64,000 nt of DNA from Adiantum capillus-veneris. Its lineage: Eukaryota; Streptophyta; Polypodiopsida; Polypodiales; Pteridaceae. Under the pieces are notes generated by a model. The model worked only from the letters and a program-made list of their open reading frames with translations, made no database searches and was not told the origin of the DNA. Positions 12,020 to 22,649 of this stretch are shown in pieces. Position 1 is the first letter of the stretch; each line of letters starts with the position of its first letter. The stretch lies in contig CM043944.1 of assembly GCA_014529385.2 (NCBI GenBank), positions 75,389,884 to 75,453,883 of the forward strand, read 5' to 3'. The position numbers and the translations under genes are program-made.

Positions 12020-12062
<43 letters not shown>

Positions 12063-12112
12063 CTATATATATATGTATATACATAAATATATAAATATGT
12101 ATAAATATATAT
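12020..12112. repeat. (TC)n plus TA-rich microsatellite at the broken end of LINE copy B
   Basis: A (TC)n tract (about 12020-12060) is followed by a TA/ATA-rich stretch (about 12062-12112) and then LINE sequence that begins in mid-ORF2. The tract runs opposite to the tails of the other copies (GA on the element strand), so it is not the LINE's own 3' tail. Confidence 0.8.
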
Positions 12113-12116
12113 AGAG

Positions 12117-14080
12117 TACGAGAGAGAGGGCAGTCCTGCTTCACCCCAATAGTGGAGTGAATCGGTGTGGATAGACCCTCTGAGGTGCGTACATGCCCCA
12201 CTACTGACCTGTATAATGCCATGACCCCCCAATTGAGCTCTGTGGGTACTCCCATCTGTTGTAGTCTGCGCATCAATCTAGCTCTGGGCACTATGTCAAA
12301 TGCTTTGCGGAAATCCACAAAGCTACAATAGATCCGTCTCCCACACGATCTGCCCTCCTCAATGATGGCTCTGAGTGTCAAGATATGGTCAAGAGTAGCA
12401 AAACCCCTCCTGAACCCTGCCTGCCCGGTTGCGTGTATCCCCTCCCTCTCTGCCCATCTACTCAGCTGCTGCTCAAGAATAGATGCGTACAACCGCGCCA
12501 ATGTGTGTCCAATCATGATAGTGCGATAATTCCGAGGCTCCATAGGGTCTCCCGACTTGAAGATAGGTACAATAGTCGATAGGATGCAAGTATCAGGCAA
12601 GCCCTCACACATGGTACGATTAAACATAACTTCTAGAAGCTCTGCCAGTAGATCTCTAGCATGCGTGAAATGCTAGCCACTAAGCCATCATGATCGTATG
12701 CTCTCCCAGTCCTCATCCTGTCAATGGCCTTCCTCACCATCTCAACGGTGAAAAAAGCACATGTGTGTCGGCATGGATCGGGGGGGTCGGGAAGGGGGGG
12801 CTGCTCAGGAACCGTGTACAGAGATGATGCGTACTGGCCCCAGTCCTCTGTAGGTGGTATAGATCCTGCTCTAGGCGAGCCAAAAATGCCCTCTTCTTCC
12901 GCCGCACTGGGCGTTGGAAGTCAATCTGACTGTCTGTGAGTGATGTCCCCCAAAAGCACCTCCCTCTGAAGTCTAGCTCTAGTGTCCCGACATTCCTCAT
13001 CATACCAACTATTTTGGGGCATGCTCCCCGAGCGGCGTCTGCTCAGGCTGGGTATGTGGGTATGCCTCTCCTGCTGCATCATGTAGTGTCTGTGTCAATA
13101 TAGTAGTAAACTCCTCCAGAGGTCTGCCCTGGCTCCTCTGTGCATAGGCGTATGTAGATCCCATCTATGTATACAGAGTCCGTCTCCCGTCTGAAGGTGT
13201 AGCGAGTAGGGGCTGTTGTCCGTAGCTTGTGTGCTACACTAAACTGAAAAGAGATGGTCAACGACACAAGAGCATGATCCACTGCCACACCAACAGGTCT
13301 GGGTACAACTGTGAGATCCTGGATACTAGAGATGAGGCTCGACTGTGCCATGACATAATCCACTGTGCAGGCTCCATGTCTGTGTGGAAAGCATGTAAAA
13401 CCCCCCGAAGCGAGAAATATGTGTAAGCCATTCAAGATGGCCAATCCATGTGCAGTCCCCATGTCTATCAAGTGTCGTCCGTACTCAGTGTGTTCTCCAT
13501 CTTGTGATAGTGTGGATAGACCTGTCTTTGCAACATCCAGCTCTCTCAGCATCTCCTCTGAAGTATCATAAAATACTGTCTGATGATGGGCAGTCCTAGC
13601 ATTGAAATCCCCTAGAATTATGATGTCACCATCTCTAGAGAACTCCCATATGTCATCATCGAAAATAGAAAAAGGGGACTGTCCTCTGGGTGGTGCATAC
13701 ACTGACGTGCTTGGGGGAAAGTAGCGAATAGCAATGTAAAGGTATCTGTCTGTCTCTGCTCTCAGTCTCACCCACATGTACCTAGCTTGCTCATCTCTGC
13801 GGGCTATATGTATCAATAGATGCAAATCCTCCCTGAATAACACTGCCACTCTTCCTGATCCCCGTCCTCTGTGCTTTGATCGTGTCTCCTGTCTACAGGA
13901 TGTCTCCCATCCATATCCACTAATGTGAGGCATAGACTGCCCAGGGGCCTGATGTGTCTCAGAGTAGAAGACGATGTCTCTTCCCGTGAAACTATCCTGA
14001 AAAGCGCCCACATCAAGTCGCATAGATCCATTACAATTCGAAGTGGCAACTTTGAGTGTGGTCCCATGGGTCTCACACCG
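12117..14080 (-). pseudogene. LINE copy B ORF2: EEP endonuclease and N-terminal half of RT
   Basis: The endonuclease domain (14080-13240) is largely open, with NCNGSMRLDVGAF, LGDFNARTAHH, CTVDYVM and a VDHALV motif. The connecting region is frameshifted at about 13080-12730. The RT fingers and palm, with YRTIMIGHTLARLYASILEQ, GQAGFRRGF and FVDFRKAFD, run from 12627 to about 12117 and stop just before the catalytic YADD motif. Not functional. Confidence 0.85.
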
Positions 14081-14083
14081 TCA

Positions 14084-15006
14084 TGTGGAGCGCCGCTATA
14101 CAATCACCACCGGGCCATCTCTGTAGAAGGCCGTCTTTCCCTTCTCCCTTGCCGCTTGAATCTCTGGCATTACCTCTCTCATATGCGCAAGCTGTGTGAG
14201 AGTGAGGTCATCTCCGACGAATATGCCCGTTTTCTTTAGTGTAGGACGCTTCTTCAAGAAGTCCTTCTTTGCCTCCATGGATGGGAAACGGATGATTAAA
14301 GCTATCCCTTTTGAAGTCTCCCCATTGCCTTGTGTCTTCTTCCCCACCCTCCATGCCTTTGTATGAGTAGCCTCACTACCCATCATGCGGAGAAGTTCTT
14401 CAACTTCCCCTTCCACATCATCTCGGTCTTTAAGATCGGTTACTCTTATATGCAAAGCTCTAGTTTTCCTTCGCTTCTTTTCTTCTAGAGTCATATTGAT
14501 GATTATAGGAGTGGGGAAAGATGTGGTTTCTTTCCTTTTCCCTTTCCCTTTCTTAGCAACTTCTATCCATTTCTCGGCCTCATCCGCCTTCTTTTGCGTC
14601 TTCGTGATCACATCCATCCACGAAGACGTCTTTCGTGATCATTGGTACTTGCTCCTTGATGACCTTGATTTCCTCTATCACCGAAGGCTGGAATTCCCCT
14701 TCCTCTAGTCCATTGCTTGCTCTATCAGCAAGCTCTCGCTTGAGGGCCGAAACCTCTTCTTTAAGTGCTTTGGAGTCCGCCTTAAGTGCGCGTAGCTCTG
14801 CGTGCAGGTCCTCTTTCTCTTTCTTCCACTGCGCGCCTTCGTTGAGAAACATTTGAAGAAGGCTGGCCTTCTCTTTCCACCATCTCTGCTTTCAAGTATT
14901 TCATCTTCCTTTCCATTTGTGTTATCCGCTTGTTTGTAAGCACAAAGGTTGCTTTCAGATGGGGCTTACACACTGGCAAAGCGCTCATGACCTCCATCAA
15001 AAACCC
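14084..15006 (-). pseudogene. LINE copy B ORF1: coiled coil plus L1-type RRM, frameshifted
   Basis: This is the same architecture as copy A ORF1: an N-terminal segment near MEVMSALPVCKPH, a coiled-coil segment with KALKEEVSALKRELADRA, then the RRM-like domain with RALHIRVTDLKDRDDVE and VGDDLTLTQLAHMREV. Frames shift at about 14850 and 14620. A premature TAG occurs six codons before the normal ORF1 stop (TGA at 14083-14081). ORF1 and ORF2 share one frame across that TGA. Confidence 0.8.
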
Positions 15007-15234
15007 AATCTGCACTTCTGCAAGGCCAACCCACTATGTCCACATCACACATACATCCATGTCCCGCATAATGCATACATATGTTTCCCTCATGTCAATC
15101 ATACATTCTTGATATTTGATTTCCTGATTTTCTGCCAGTTTTTGTCAAAGCTGTTCTGCAGGTTTTTGCAATTTCTTTCAAAATTCTCCAATCTGTTGAG
15201 TTTCCGCTGATGTATATGCTATCCTCTGTGGTTG

Positions 15235-15238
<4 letters not shown>

Positions 15239-15316
<78 letters not shown>
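15239..15316. repeat. (GA)n microsatellite, 3' tail of LINE copy C
   Basis: About 39 GA units lie directly against the minus-strand 3' UTR of copy C, and about 45 bp away from the 5' end of copy B. It reads as (TC)n on the element strand. Confidence 0.95.
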
Positions 15317-15320
<4 letters not shown>

Positions 15321-15473
15321 AATGAAATGTTATATTAACGTCTTCAAAAGGCCAGAGTGACCTATGAGACCAAACTGATACAAAAGTGGTGAATCTGTTA
15401 CAATGTCTGAAAAGTGTGAAAGTGTGAAAAATAAATGCGAAAACTAAATACAAAGTATTAGATAAACTGCTTA

Positions 15474-18400
15474 GGAGGATTCTTGGTGTCTGGCTAGAAT
15501 ACTTCTAATCCTTTGTTGTAGTCTCCTCCGGTGAAGTGTGCTTCTGCATCTCGGTCGTGGTCGTCTCGATTTCCTAAGCTCAATCGCCTTGTCAATGAGG
15601 GTGCCTTTGGTATGAATGTGGGTACTCCTTTGTGCTTGCTGCTGGCCTCTTGCTTCTCCTTCCATTCCTGCTTCTCTCGATCCGAAGAAATCTGTGATCT
15701 GCCTCTGAGGCTGTAGTGCTCTTTGTCTTCTCATTAGATTATCCCTGTGCCGATGTAGTTCCAGTAGGTACAGGCCTGAGCACCTTTGATCTTTTTATTG
15801 CATGACTCTATCTAGAGGTCCAAAGCCTTCTTTAAATAGGCAATGGAAACGCCCACGTATCTCATAGGATACGATGCAATGGCTTATGTAGTGTAATTCT
15901 GTCTCCGGCTCCATTCTGCATAACTTGCAAATTTTGTTCTCAGGTGGGATTCCCCTAAATCTGCCAAATTCAATTTCCAGCTGGTGTGAGGATGTACGAA
16001 TCTGACCAATAGCACATCTCAAACCATGAGAGAGGTGGGTATCCATGTAGCTCGGGCGAATCACAAAACCATCTTTAGATAGCTGTAGGAAGTTTTCTTT
16101 GTAGTCGGCCATCTTCTTGCCCAAGTCTTGTGTAGGGTATACCCATGTCCTCTTAGTGTCCAACTGTATAAGATCCTGGCGGATGATTTTATTAATCTCC
16201 GCTCGTGTGATTGCCAATGATGGAGCCTCAAGAGAGTATTGGAAGGGGGGTAATCTTTCCATACTGAACCCGTGTCTCTGAAACCACGAGGACAGTTGCG
16301 CATACCAGCATGATGTATCTCCTTTCATGGCTAATTGTCGAGAGGATTCGAGGGCCAATCTAGTATATCGGCAATTATTTGTATCCCATAAACCATGTAT
16401 AAAGGACATTGCCTTGGCTCTAATCATTCGGGAAATCATAGATACCAAAGGTCTCTCCATTGACTTCCAATTATCCTGATCCACAGATGGTCCCCAAATC
16501 TGGACCCCATAAAGCATAGCCGAAGACACCACAGTATCAAAGAGCCAAAGTTTTGTTCGTGGTTCTTGAAACTGCACTTGTGAACACATCCTCTCCAACC
16601 ATCCCAAGGCCGTAGAGGCTCTGGACAATCTAGCATCTGCTGCTTTCTTAAGAGTAAACTTCGGTCCTGTAAATACCACACCAAGGTATGTGTATGCATC
16701 TGTGTACTCTACTGTATCCTGGCCATATGCAAATGTAGGTGCCGATCTCCTAAACCACTGTTGTGTGGTGTTAAACACCATAACTTTGGTTTTACCCAAA
16801 TTTACCGACAGTCCGCTGTCCTCCATGAATTTATGTAATGCATCTAACTGCCTCTGCATTCCATCTGGTGATTCTGCTATCAATACAATATCATCTGCAT
16901 ACAACAACAAAGGGATCCATGACCCTGCAAGTGGGGCACCTCTGTCACCCTCTCTATCAATGTAATCTGATACCTCATCTATATACATACCAAATAAAGT
17001 AGGGGACAGTGGGCATCCCTGCTTTACTCAAACGGTGGAAGGAACAATGTCAGAATCCCCTTCTGGAGTACGTACATAACCAGTTACTGACCCGTATAAG
17101 GCCATGATCCCCCAGCTCTATGGGGACCCCTAACTCTTGCATTCTGCGCATCAGTCTGGCCCTTGGTATTGTATCAAGAGCTTTCCGAAAATTCACAAAG
17201 CAACAATACATCCTTCTCCCGCTTGCTCTTCCTTCCTCAATAATGGCTCTGAGCGTAAGAATATGATCTAAAGTGGAATAACCTCTCCTGAATCCAGCTT
17301 GTCCTGTTGCCCTTATGCCCTCATTCTCTGCCCATCTACTCAGTTTTTGTTCCAGAATGGATGCGTATAGTCGGGTCATTGTGTGACCCACCATAATGGT
17401 ACGGTAGTTCCCGGTATCATAGGATCTCCTGACTTGAAAATAGGTACGATAGTAGATAATTTCCAAGATTCAGGTAATCCTTCACACATGACCCGATTAA
17501 AGAGACGAGCAAGGACTTCTGAAAGTAGATCCCTTGCATGGATCAGATGTTCTCCTACTAAACCCTCATGATCATATGCTCTTCTTGTCTTCATCTTATC
17601 AATGGCTTTTTCCACCATTTCCGTAGTAAAGAAAGTACTAGTAGCAGGGCATGGCTCTAGCGGATCTGGTAATGGAGGCTGTCCAGATACCGTATATAAT
17701 GATGTTACATATTGACCCCAAATCTCAGGAGAAGTAATTGTCGGAGGCGATGAGTGCTCGTGAAATAAACGCCAGGCCTCATGTGAGTCCTGACTCAAGA
17801 AGAGCTGATATAAATCCTTCTCCAGTTTGGCTGAAAATGCCCTTTTCTTGCGACGTACTATACGCCGAAGAGCAATCCGAGACTGCTTATATGTGATGAT
17901 CCGAAGTGTAAGCTTTTTCTGGACCTGGGTTCTCGTCTCTCTGCATTCCTCGTTGTACCAACTGTTTTGAGGCATGTTCCCAGATCCTCTCTTCTGATCA
18001 GGCTGAGTATGTGGGTATGCCTCTTGTGCTGCTCCATGTAGTATCTCTGTTAGCTGAGAAGTAATTTCCTCTACAGTATATATTGGCTCGGCTGCCCACA
18101 TCCTATTATGGATCTTTTCCACATAGACCGAATCAGGCTCTGGCGTGAAAGTATATCTTGTGTGTGTCTTCTTCCTTTGTACTTGAGAGGCATTGTATTG
18201 GAAGGAGATTGATAAGGTTAAGAGAGCATGATCCACTGCAATCCCAACCGGTCTGGGTCCCACCTTAAAGTCCTCGATACTAGAAATAAAGCTTGGTGAA
18301 GTCATGACATAATCCACTGTACTGGCCCCATGTCTGTGTGGGAAGCATGTGAATCCCCGAGATAAAGGGAAATTCTCTAGACCATTAAGTATGGCCAAAC

Positions 18401-19034
18401 CATGTGTAGTTGCCATTTCCATGAGATGTCTCCCATATTCAGTGTGTTCTTTATCCTGTGAGTTTCTAGTAAGGCCCTCCTGTGATAAATCCACTTCTCT
18501 GAGCATTTCTTCAGAAGTATCATAGAATACTGCTTGAGAGTTGGCCGTTCTGGCAGTAAAGTCTCCTAAGAGAACGATGTCTCCATCTCTAGAGAACTCC
18601 CATATGTCATTATTTAGTATGGAGAAAGGGGACTGTCCTTTAGGTGAGGAGTATACTGATGTACTTGGAGGGAAGTAGCATATAGCGATATATAGAAATC
18701 TACTTGTCTCGGCTCTCATTCTCACCCACATATACCTTGCTTGTTCATGCTTCCTGATAATTTGTAGTAGTGGTTTCAGCTCCTCTTTAAATAAGACTGC
18801 TACTCCTCCTGAACCCCGGCTAGCTCGCAGAGATCTCTTGTCTGGTCGACCAACTGTTTCCCATAAATACCCCTTCACATGTGGCATAAGCTGTCCCGGT
18901 ATCTGGTGTGTCTCTGAGTAGAAAACTATGTCTCTGTCCCTAAAGCTGTCTTCAAAGGCACCTACATCTAGCCTATATGATCCATTACAATTCCACGCTG
19001 CTATGTGGAGCGTCACCCCATAGGTCTCGCACTG
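15474..19034 (-). pseudogene. LINE copy C ORF2: EEP endonuclease, reverse transcriptase, CCHC finger; few breaks
   Basis: This is the longest uninterrupted LINE frame in the window (546 codons, 19016-17376). Endonuclease: AAWNCNGSY, the catalytic Glu in YSETHQ, LGDFTARTA (the usual Asn of GDFN is Thr), ASTVDYV and VDHALLTLS. RT: NYRTIMVGHTMTRLYASILEQ split by a frameshift at about 17420, then GQAGFRRGYSTLDHI. After a stop at about 17030 comes the catalytic LLLYADDIVLIAES (about 16890-16930). The CX2C-X8-H-X4-C finger (CKLCRMEP then HYISHC) is near 15890-15940, and an Arg-rich C-terminus ends at 15474. A further break lies at about 15790. No ATG lies between the ORF1 stop and WNCNG, and the usual Met after NCNGS is Tyr. 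Confidence 0.88.
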
Positions 19035-19037
19035 TCA
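19035..19037 (-). promoter_or_regulatory. Candidate leaky TGA between ORF1 and ORF2 of LINE copy C
   Basis: ORF1 ends KRSS-TGA and the same frame continues QCETYGVTLHIAAWNCNG into the endonuclease. The stop is followed by C, the favourable base for readthrough. The same layout occurs at 14083-14081 (TGA CGG), 5218-5216 (TGA CGG) and 42354-42352 (TGA CGA). TGA CGG is a known leaky context in some plant virus replicase genes. Function here is inferred only. Confidence 0.5.
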
Positions 19038-20196
19038 TGATGAGCGCTTTTCTAGAACCACTACTTTCCCTCCTCTATAAAAGGCGATTTTCCCCTTTTC
19101 TCTTGCTGCTCTGATCTCTGGCATCAACTCTTACATGTGTGCCACTTGTGCCAATGTAAGGTCATCTCCGAGGAAAATACTGGTTTTCTTAAGAGTTGGC
19201 CTCTTCTTTAGAAATTCTTTCCTTATTTCTATATTCGGGAAGCGGAGAATAAGTGCCCTATCTTTTACGTTTCCCTTCTCGTTGATTCCTTTCTTGCCCA
19301 CTCTCCATGCACTTGTGTGAGTAGGCTCTGTGATGCCCATGCGTTGTAGCAGTTCCCTCACTTCTTCATCTACATTCTCTTTGTCTTTGACTCCTGTGAC
19401 ACACACATGCAGAGCCCGATTCTTCCTTTTCTGCTCTTCCTCAATGGTCATATTAATAATGGTGGAGGTGGGTGTGGTCTCAGGCATCTGGGCTTTCCCT
19501 TTCTTCGCATCCTCAATCCATTTCTCTGCTTCATCAACCTTTTCTTGTGTCTTAACAAGATGTTCCGCCCATGAAGATGCCGTTTTCAATTTTTGTTCAT
19601 CTCCTTCCCGTAGAGCTTTCATCTGATCCTTCATGTCCTCGAGCTCCTTCAGTACCGAAGGTTGGTCGTCTCCCTTCTCCTTAGTTGCAGATTTGCAAGC
19701 CGCAAGTTCTCCTTTTAGCTCCTCGATTATTGCATCTTTTTCCCCCATGTGCTGTTCCATATTTGTTCTCCATGCTTCAAAACTTGCTACTGCCTCATCG
19801 AGTTTCTTTTGCATAACGCATTCTGTTACATTTACTTCGGCCTTGATTAGGTTTCGTAATTCCGTTTGCACGATCTGAATTTCCTCATTCTGTATCCCGC
19901 GGATCTCTCTCCTTAGTTCTCTCATCATGTCTCCATACATGGAGTTCCTGTAGCTCTCAGCATTCGCGTGCATTTCCTTCCTGATGTCATCCCTCATATA
20001 GTTTAGCCCTGATTTGAGCATCACCTGGACCTTCTCCATCAGTAGCTCATCATGTATCCTGGAGGTTTTCCCAACTCGTAAGGATCCTGGTGATAGTACA
20101 GTATCTCTGTTTCTCCGTTTGAAAGTAGCCGTCGTTTTTTTTGGGGGTGGTGTAGCTATCTACACCTGGCCCTTCCCCTTCGGTAGGCGGATCCAT
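19038..20196 (-). pseudogene. LINE copy C ORF1: long coiled coil plus L1-type RRM and C-terminal domain
   Basis: The likely start is the ATG at 20196 (MDPPTEGEGPGVDSY). A run of eight A at about 20133-20140 shifts the frame, and the following frame is open for 302 codons from 20039. This frame holds a long heptad-rich segment (about residues 1-165) and then the RRM-like domain with RALHVCVTGVKDKENVDEEV, THTSAWRVGKK, RALILRFPNIEIRKEFL and GDDLTLAQVAHM. One stop at about 19133 precedes the last ~30 codons, which end KVVVLEKRSS at the TGA. Expected role: trimeric RNA-binding chaperone of the LINE RNP. Apart from one shift and one stop it is well kept. Confidence 0.82.
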
Positions 20197-20220
20197 CGAA
20201 CCCGAGCTACATATGTGGGG

Positions 20221-20599
20221 TAGGGTAATAGGGTGAGGGACTGAGAATAAGGCAAACTTAAAAGTTTATTTTAAAGCTTAAAAACCTTTAAACTTTAAAA
20301 GTTTATTTCAAAGCTTAAAAGACCTTTAAATTTTAACGTAGGAGATGGGGGTCTCTCTACACGTGGATGAAGGAGGGGTGCCGAGGACTTGCTACGCGTA
20401 GGAAGTCCTTCTACACGTAGAAGGAGAGGGCGAGCTGTCCTACGCGTTGTTGTCCTACGCGACACTACACTGCTCTCTCTCCCTCTTTGGCGCGCATGAA
20501 GGACTGCTGATGCCTCTTGGGCGATGGCGGGCAGGTACGAACTGCTGTATGGCTGCAGTTCACTAGAATGAGGCAGCGTGCCACTGTTCCCAGCAATTC

Positions 20600-20652
<53 letters not shown>

Positions 20653-20950
20653 ATAAAAAAAAAGCTCACCCAAAAGCTAATTTTGGAGTGAAGAGAGCTT
20701 TTTTTAAAATTTTCTCAGTTGAGCAAAAATCTGGAAAAAGTTGCCTCCATTCCCATCGCCACATATAGATCACCTATATGCTCCTGACCACTATCAGAGT
20801 CTATGAACATATACTCATGGCATGTCACAACTTCCGAGGTACATGCATCATAAGATGCCTGGCATAATGCTGCTTTTCAAAATTCAGCTTGCTGTGCGTG
20901 TAGTGTAGACATCTCCCTCACTATGAGATCTCTTGACATAGCATGTCTGT
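20221..20950. other. Unassigned sequence with short repeats and a (GA)n tract
   Basis: A tandem pair of about 37-bp AT-rich units lies at about 20257-20330. A cluster of near-palindromes based on CTACGCGTAG and CTACACGTAG lies at about 20355-20465. A (GA)n tract of about 24 units runs from about 20602 to 20648. Part may be the 5' UTR of LINE copy C. No gene is seen. Confidence 0.5.
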
Positions 20951-21640
20951 GAAACCGGCCCTCAGGGCGGTTGGCTTTCACTTGAAACTTTACTTTATAC
21001 TTTAGGACACAGAGAAACTTTGCAAATAAACCCTGTAACTGGGATTAACACTTTGAACACACATGGCTTGGAAGCTAGAGCGCTACCAAGCGGACGCTAA
21101 CAACCTGTTGGCTCCAAAGACAGGTGCCCCTTTCAGTATTTCGTTATTCTTATTGCGAACAGACGACCCAAAAACTTTCACCTATCTCTCACCAACTGTC
21201 CAAACCTGTCCATGGCTGTAATTGCAGGTTTTGTCCCAATTTCGCCAGCAGAACGGTGCAAAACCCTCCGTAGGTCAAAAGTACACGTCAAGGACACTTT
21301 CCCTTCCGGTTAGGAAGCTTTCAGTGAGCTGCAGGTCAGTTTCAGCGTGCTGTAATTCCCTGTTTTGACACTGTCAGGTGCCCAAAGCCCTGTTTAAGCA
21401 TCCGAAGGCTTTCCCAAGGCTCCCTTGATGTTGTCCTGCAGTTTAGGTGCGAAACCCTAAACCTGCAGAAAAACAAAGCAGGCTGTAATTTTATGTTTTG
21501 GATCGTTTTGGGTGGAGCGAACACGTCTACGCGTGTCTCTGGTGGTCCCGTACACAATGGGACAATCCCCTTTCAAACGGACGAGATTTCATGTGAGAAA
21601 ACTCTCCGTTTTCGCAATCCTTCGCGATGGAACTGTGTGT
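20951..21640 (-). repeat. Diverged gypsy-type LTR fragment
   Basis: The start (gaaaccggccctcagggcgg, then ggctttcac) mirrors, in reverse complement, the 3' end of the gypsy LTRs at 27875-27912 and 34177-34214. A second match is the acctgttggctcc / gcccctttcagtatttc block, also found in the solo LTRs at 45122 and 57465. It is a minus-strand relative, too diverged to place ends exactly, and no TSD was identified. Confidence 0.55.
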
Positions 21641-21649
21641 ACGTGTGGA

Positions 21650-21786
21650 GGATTAGCAAGCCCACGATTATGTGTATGGCTGGGACTTTTCTTCTTGTTC
21701 TATAAAAATGAGCAAGTGATTTAGGTTTTTTAAGTGTCCACACTTATTGGCCGGACACTAAGGCACAAAGCCTTTATTCCCTAACA
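21650..21786 (-). repeat. 3' LTR of copia element 2 (about 137 bp)
   Basis: On the element strand the LTR begins TGTTAGGGAATAAAGG right after a purine tract (TTTAGTTGGGAGTT, 21787-21800). It matches the LTR-like block at 42518-42650 along its length, with roughly 15% divergence by eye. It follows the copia RNase H end on the minus strand, as a 3' LTR should. Its outer end near 21650 is blurred. Confidence 0.7.
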
Positions 21787-22363
21787 AACTCCCAACTAAA
21801 GGCTTTGTGGAGATAAAAAATTAGCGAACTATGATACAAGAGCTGATTTTGAGACTTACTTATCCAATTCCCATCATCTGTCGGCAATTTCCAAATCGCT
21901 TTGCGGGTAGACTTTTCGCCAAGAGATCTGCAGGGTTGTTGTCTGTATGTATCTTGACAAGCTCAATAGCTTTATCGTCAAGTACTCTCCTGATAAAATT
22001 ATACTTCACTGCTATGTGCTTAATCTTGGCATGAAAAACAGGATTCCTTGCAAGCATAATAGCACTTTGACTATCACAATCCTACACAGAAATTTTTGCA
22101 TCGATGCGAAGTTCTTCTACCAAACGCATGAGCCATAAAGCTTCTTTGCAAGCTTCTGTGGCAACCACATACTCAGCCTCAGTGGTGGATAAGGCAACAC
22201 ACTGCTGCAATCTAGATATCCAAGAGACTACCTGCGAAAGTAAATACGTATCCAGAAGTAGACTTCTTGCAATCTGGATGTCCAACAAAACCTGCATTTG
22301 TAAAGCCAAGCATAGACTTCTTGAGCTTTTCAAAGCAAATGCACAAGTGCTTCGTGCCCTTCA
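21787..22363 (-). pseudogene. Copia element 2, RNase H end
   Basis: Two or three frames carry the copia RNase H signature: STSGYVFTFAGS, CVALSTTEAEYVVATEACKE, LRIDAKISV, a CDSQSAIMLARNPVFHAKIK-like stretch and HTDNNPADLLAKSLP. This domain removes the RNA strand during reverse transcription. The 5' side is interrupted at 22364 by the LTR of copia element 1. The reverse transcriptase that belongs with it lies at 36213-36700. Broken by frameshifts. Confidence 0.85.
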
Positions 22364-22574
22364 TGAAGTGCGTGTGCGAGAGCGTGTATGTGTGTGCAAC
22401 AATGGAGAAGAGAGGAGAAGAGATGAGACACAGGTTTGGGTGGACTCCAAACACAATAGTGTTAGGATTATGAGTCCTTATTCTTTTATGTAGAATGAAT
22501 GGTCAGTGTTAGTTCCCGGTTAATCTCCGGCCGCCGAACACTCAGGCGGCACATTGGGCTTTACCACCCCAACA
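22364..22574 (-). repeat. 3' LTR of copia element 1 (211 bp)
   Basis: The element strand starts TGTTGGGGTGGTAAAG after a purine-rich tract (TTTAAGTGGGAGGT, just right of 22574) and ends GCACTTCA at 22364. Its inner part (22364-22420) matches the partial 5' LTR at 36160-36212. The short length is within the copia range. Confidence 0.8.
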
Positions 22575-22649
22575 ACCTCCCACTTAAAGGACAATGTGCC
22601 TTTAAGCTAGGGTGACAATGTATCTATACATACAATACAGGTAGACAAT

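Larger units (their letters stand above)
12117..15195 (-). mobile_element. LINE copy B, (TC)n-tailed family, 3' half missing
   Basis: On the minus strand are a 5' UTR matching copy A, ORF1, and ORF2 up to the middle of the reverse transcriptase, where homology stops abruptly at about 12117. The missing 3' half suggests deletion or recombination, since LINEs normally lose the 5' end. Long stretches of its endonuclease region (about 13330-13800) look almost identical to copy A (4470-4930), so A and B are recent relatives or have exchanged sequence. Confidence 0.9.
15317..20220 (-). mobile_element. LINE copy C, most complete member of the (TC)n-tailed family
   Basis: This 4.9-kb minus-strand LINE has ORF1 (20196-19038), a shared-frame TGA (19037-19035), ORF2 (19034-15474) and a 3' UTR ending in (TC)n. 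All expected domains are present. It is a diverged subfamily relative to A, B and D: ORF1 has a longer N-terminus and the ORF2 start region differs. It lies head-to-tail behind copy B. The 5' limit is approximate because no other copy shares its 5' UTR. Confidence 0.9.

Noticed and set aside
12020-12060. (TC)n tract as the 3' tail of LINE copy B
   Set aside because: On the element strand it reads (GA)n, the opposite of the other tails, and the LINE is broken in mid-RT here.
19135-19878. Plus-strand Ser/Phe-rich open frames over LINE ORF1
   Set aside because: Shadows of the minus-strand ORF1, whose acidic/Lys-rich codons read as Ser/Phe on the other strand.
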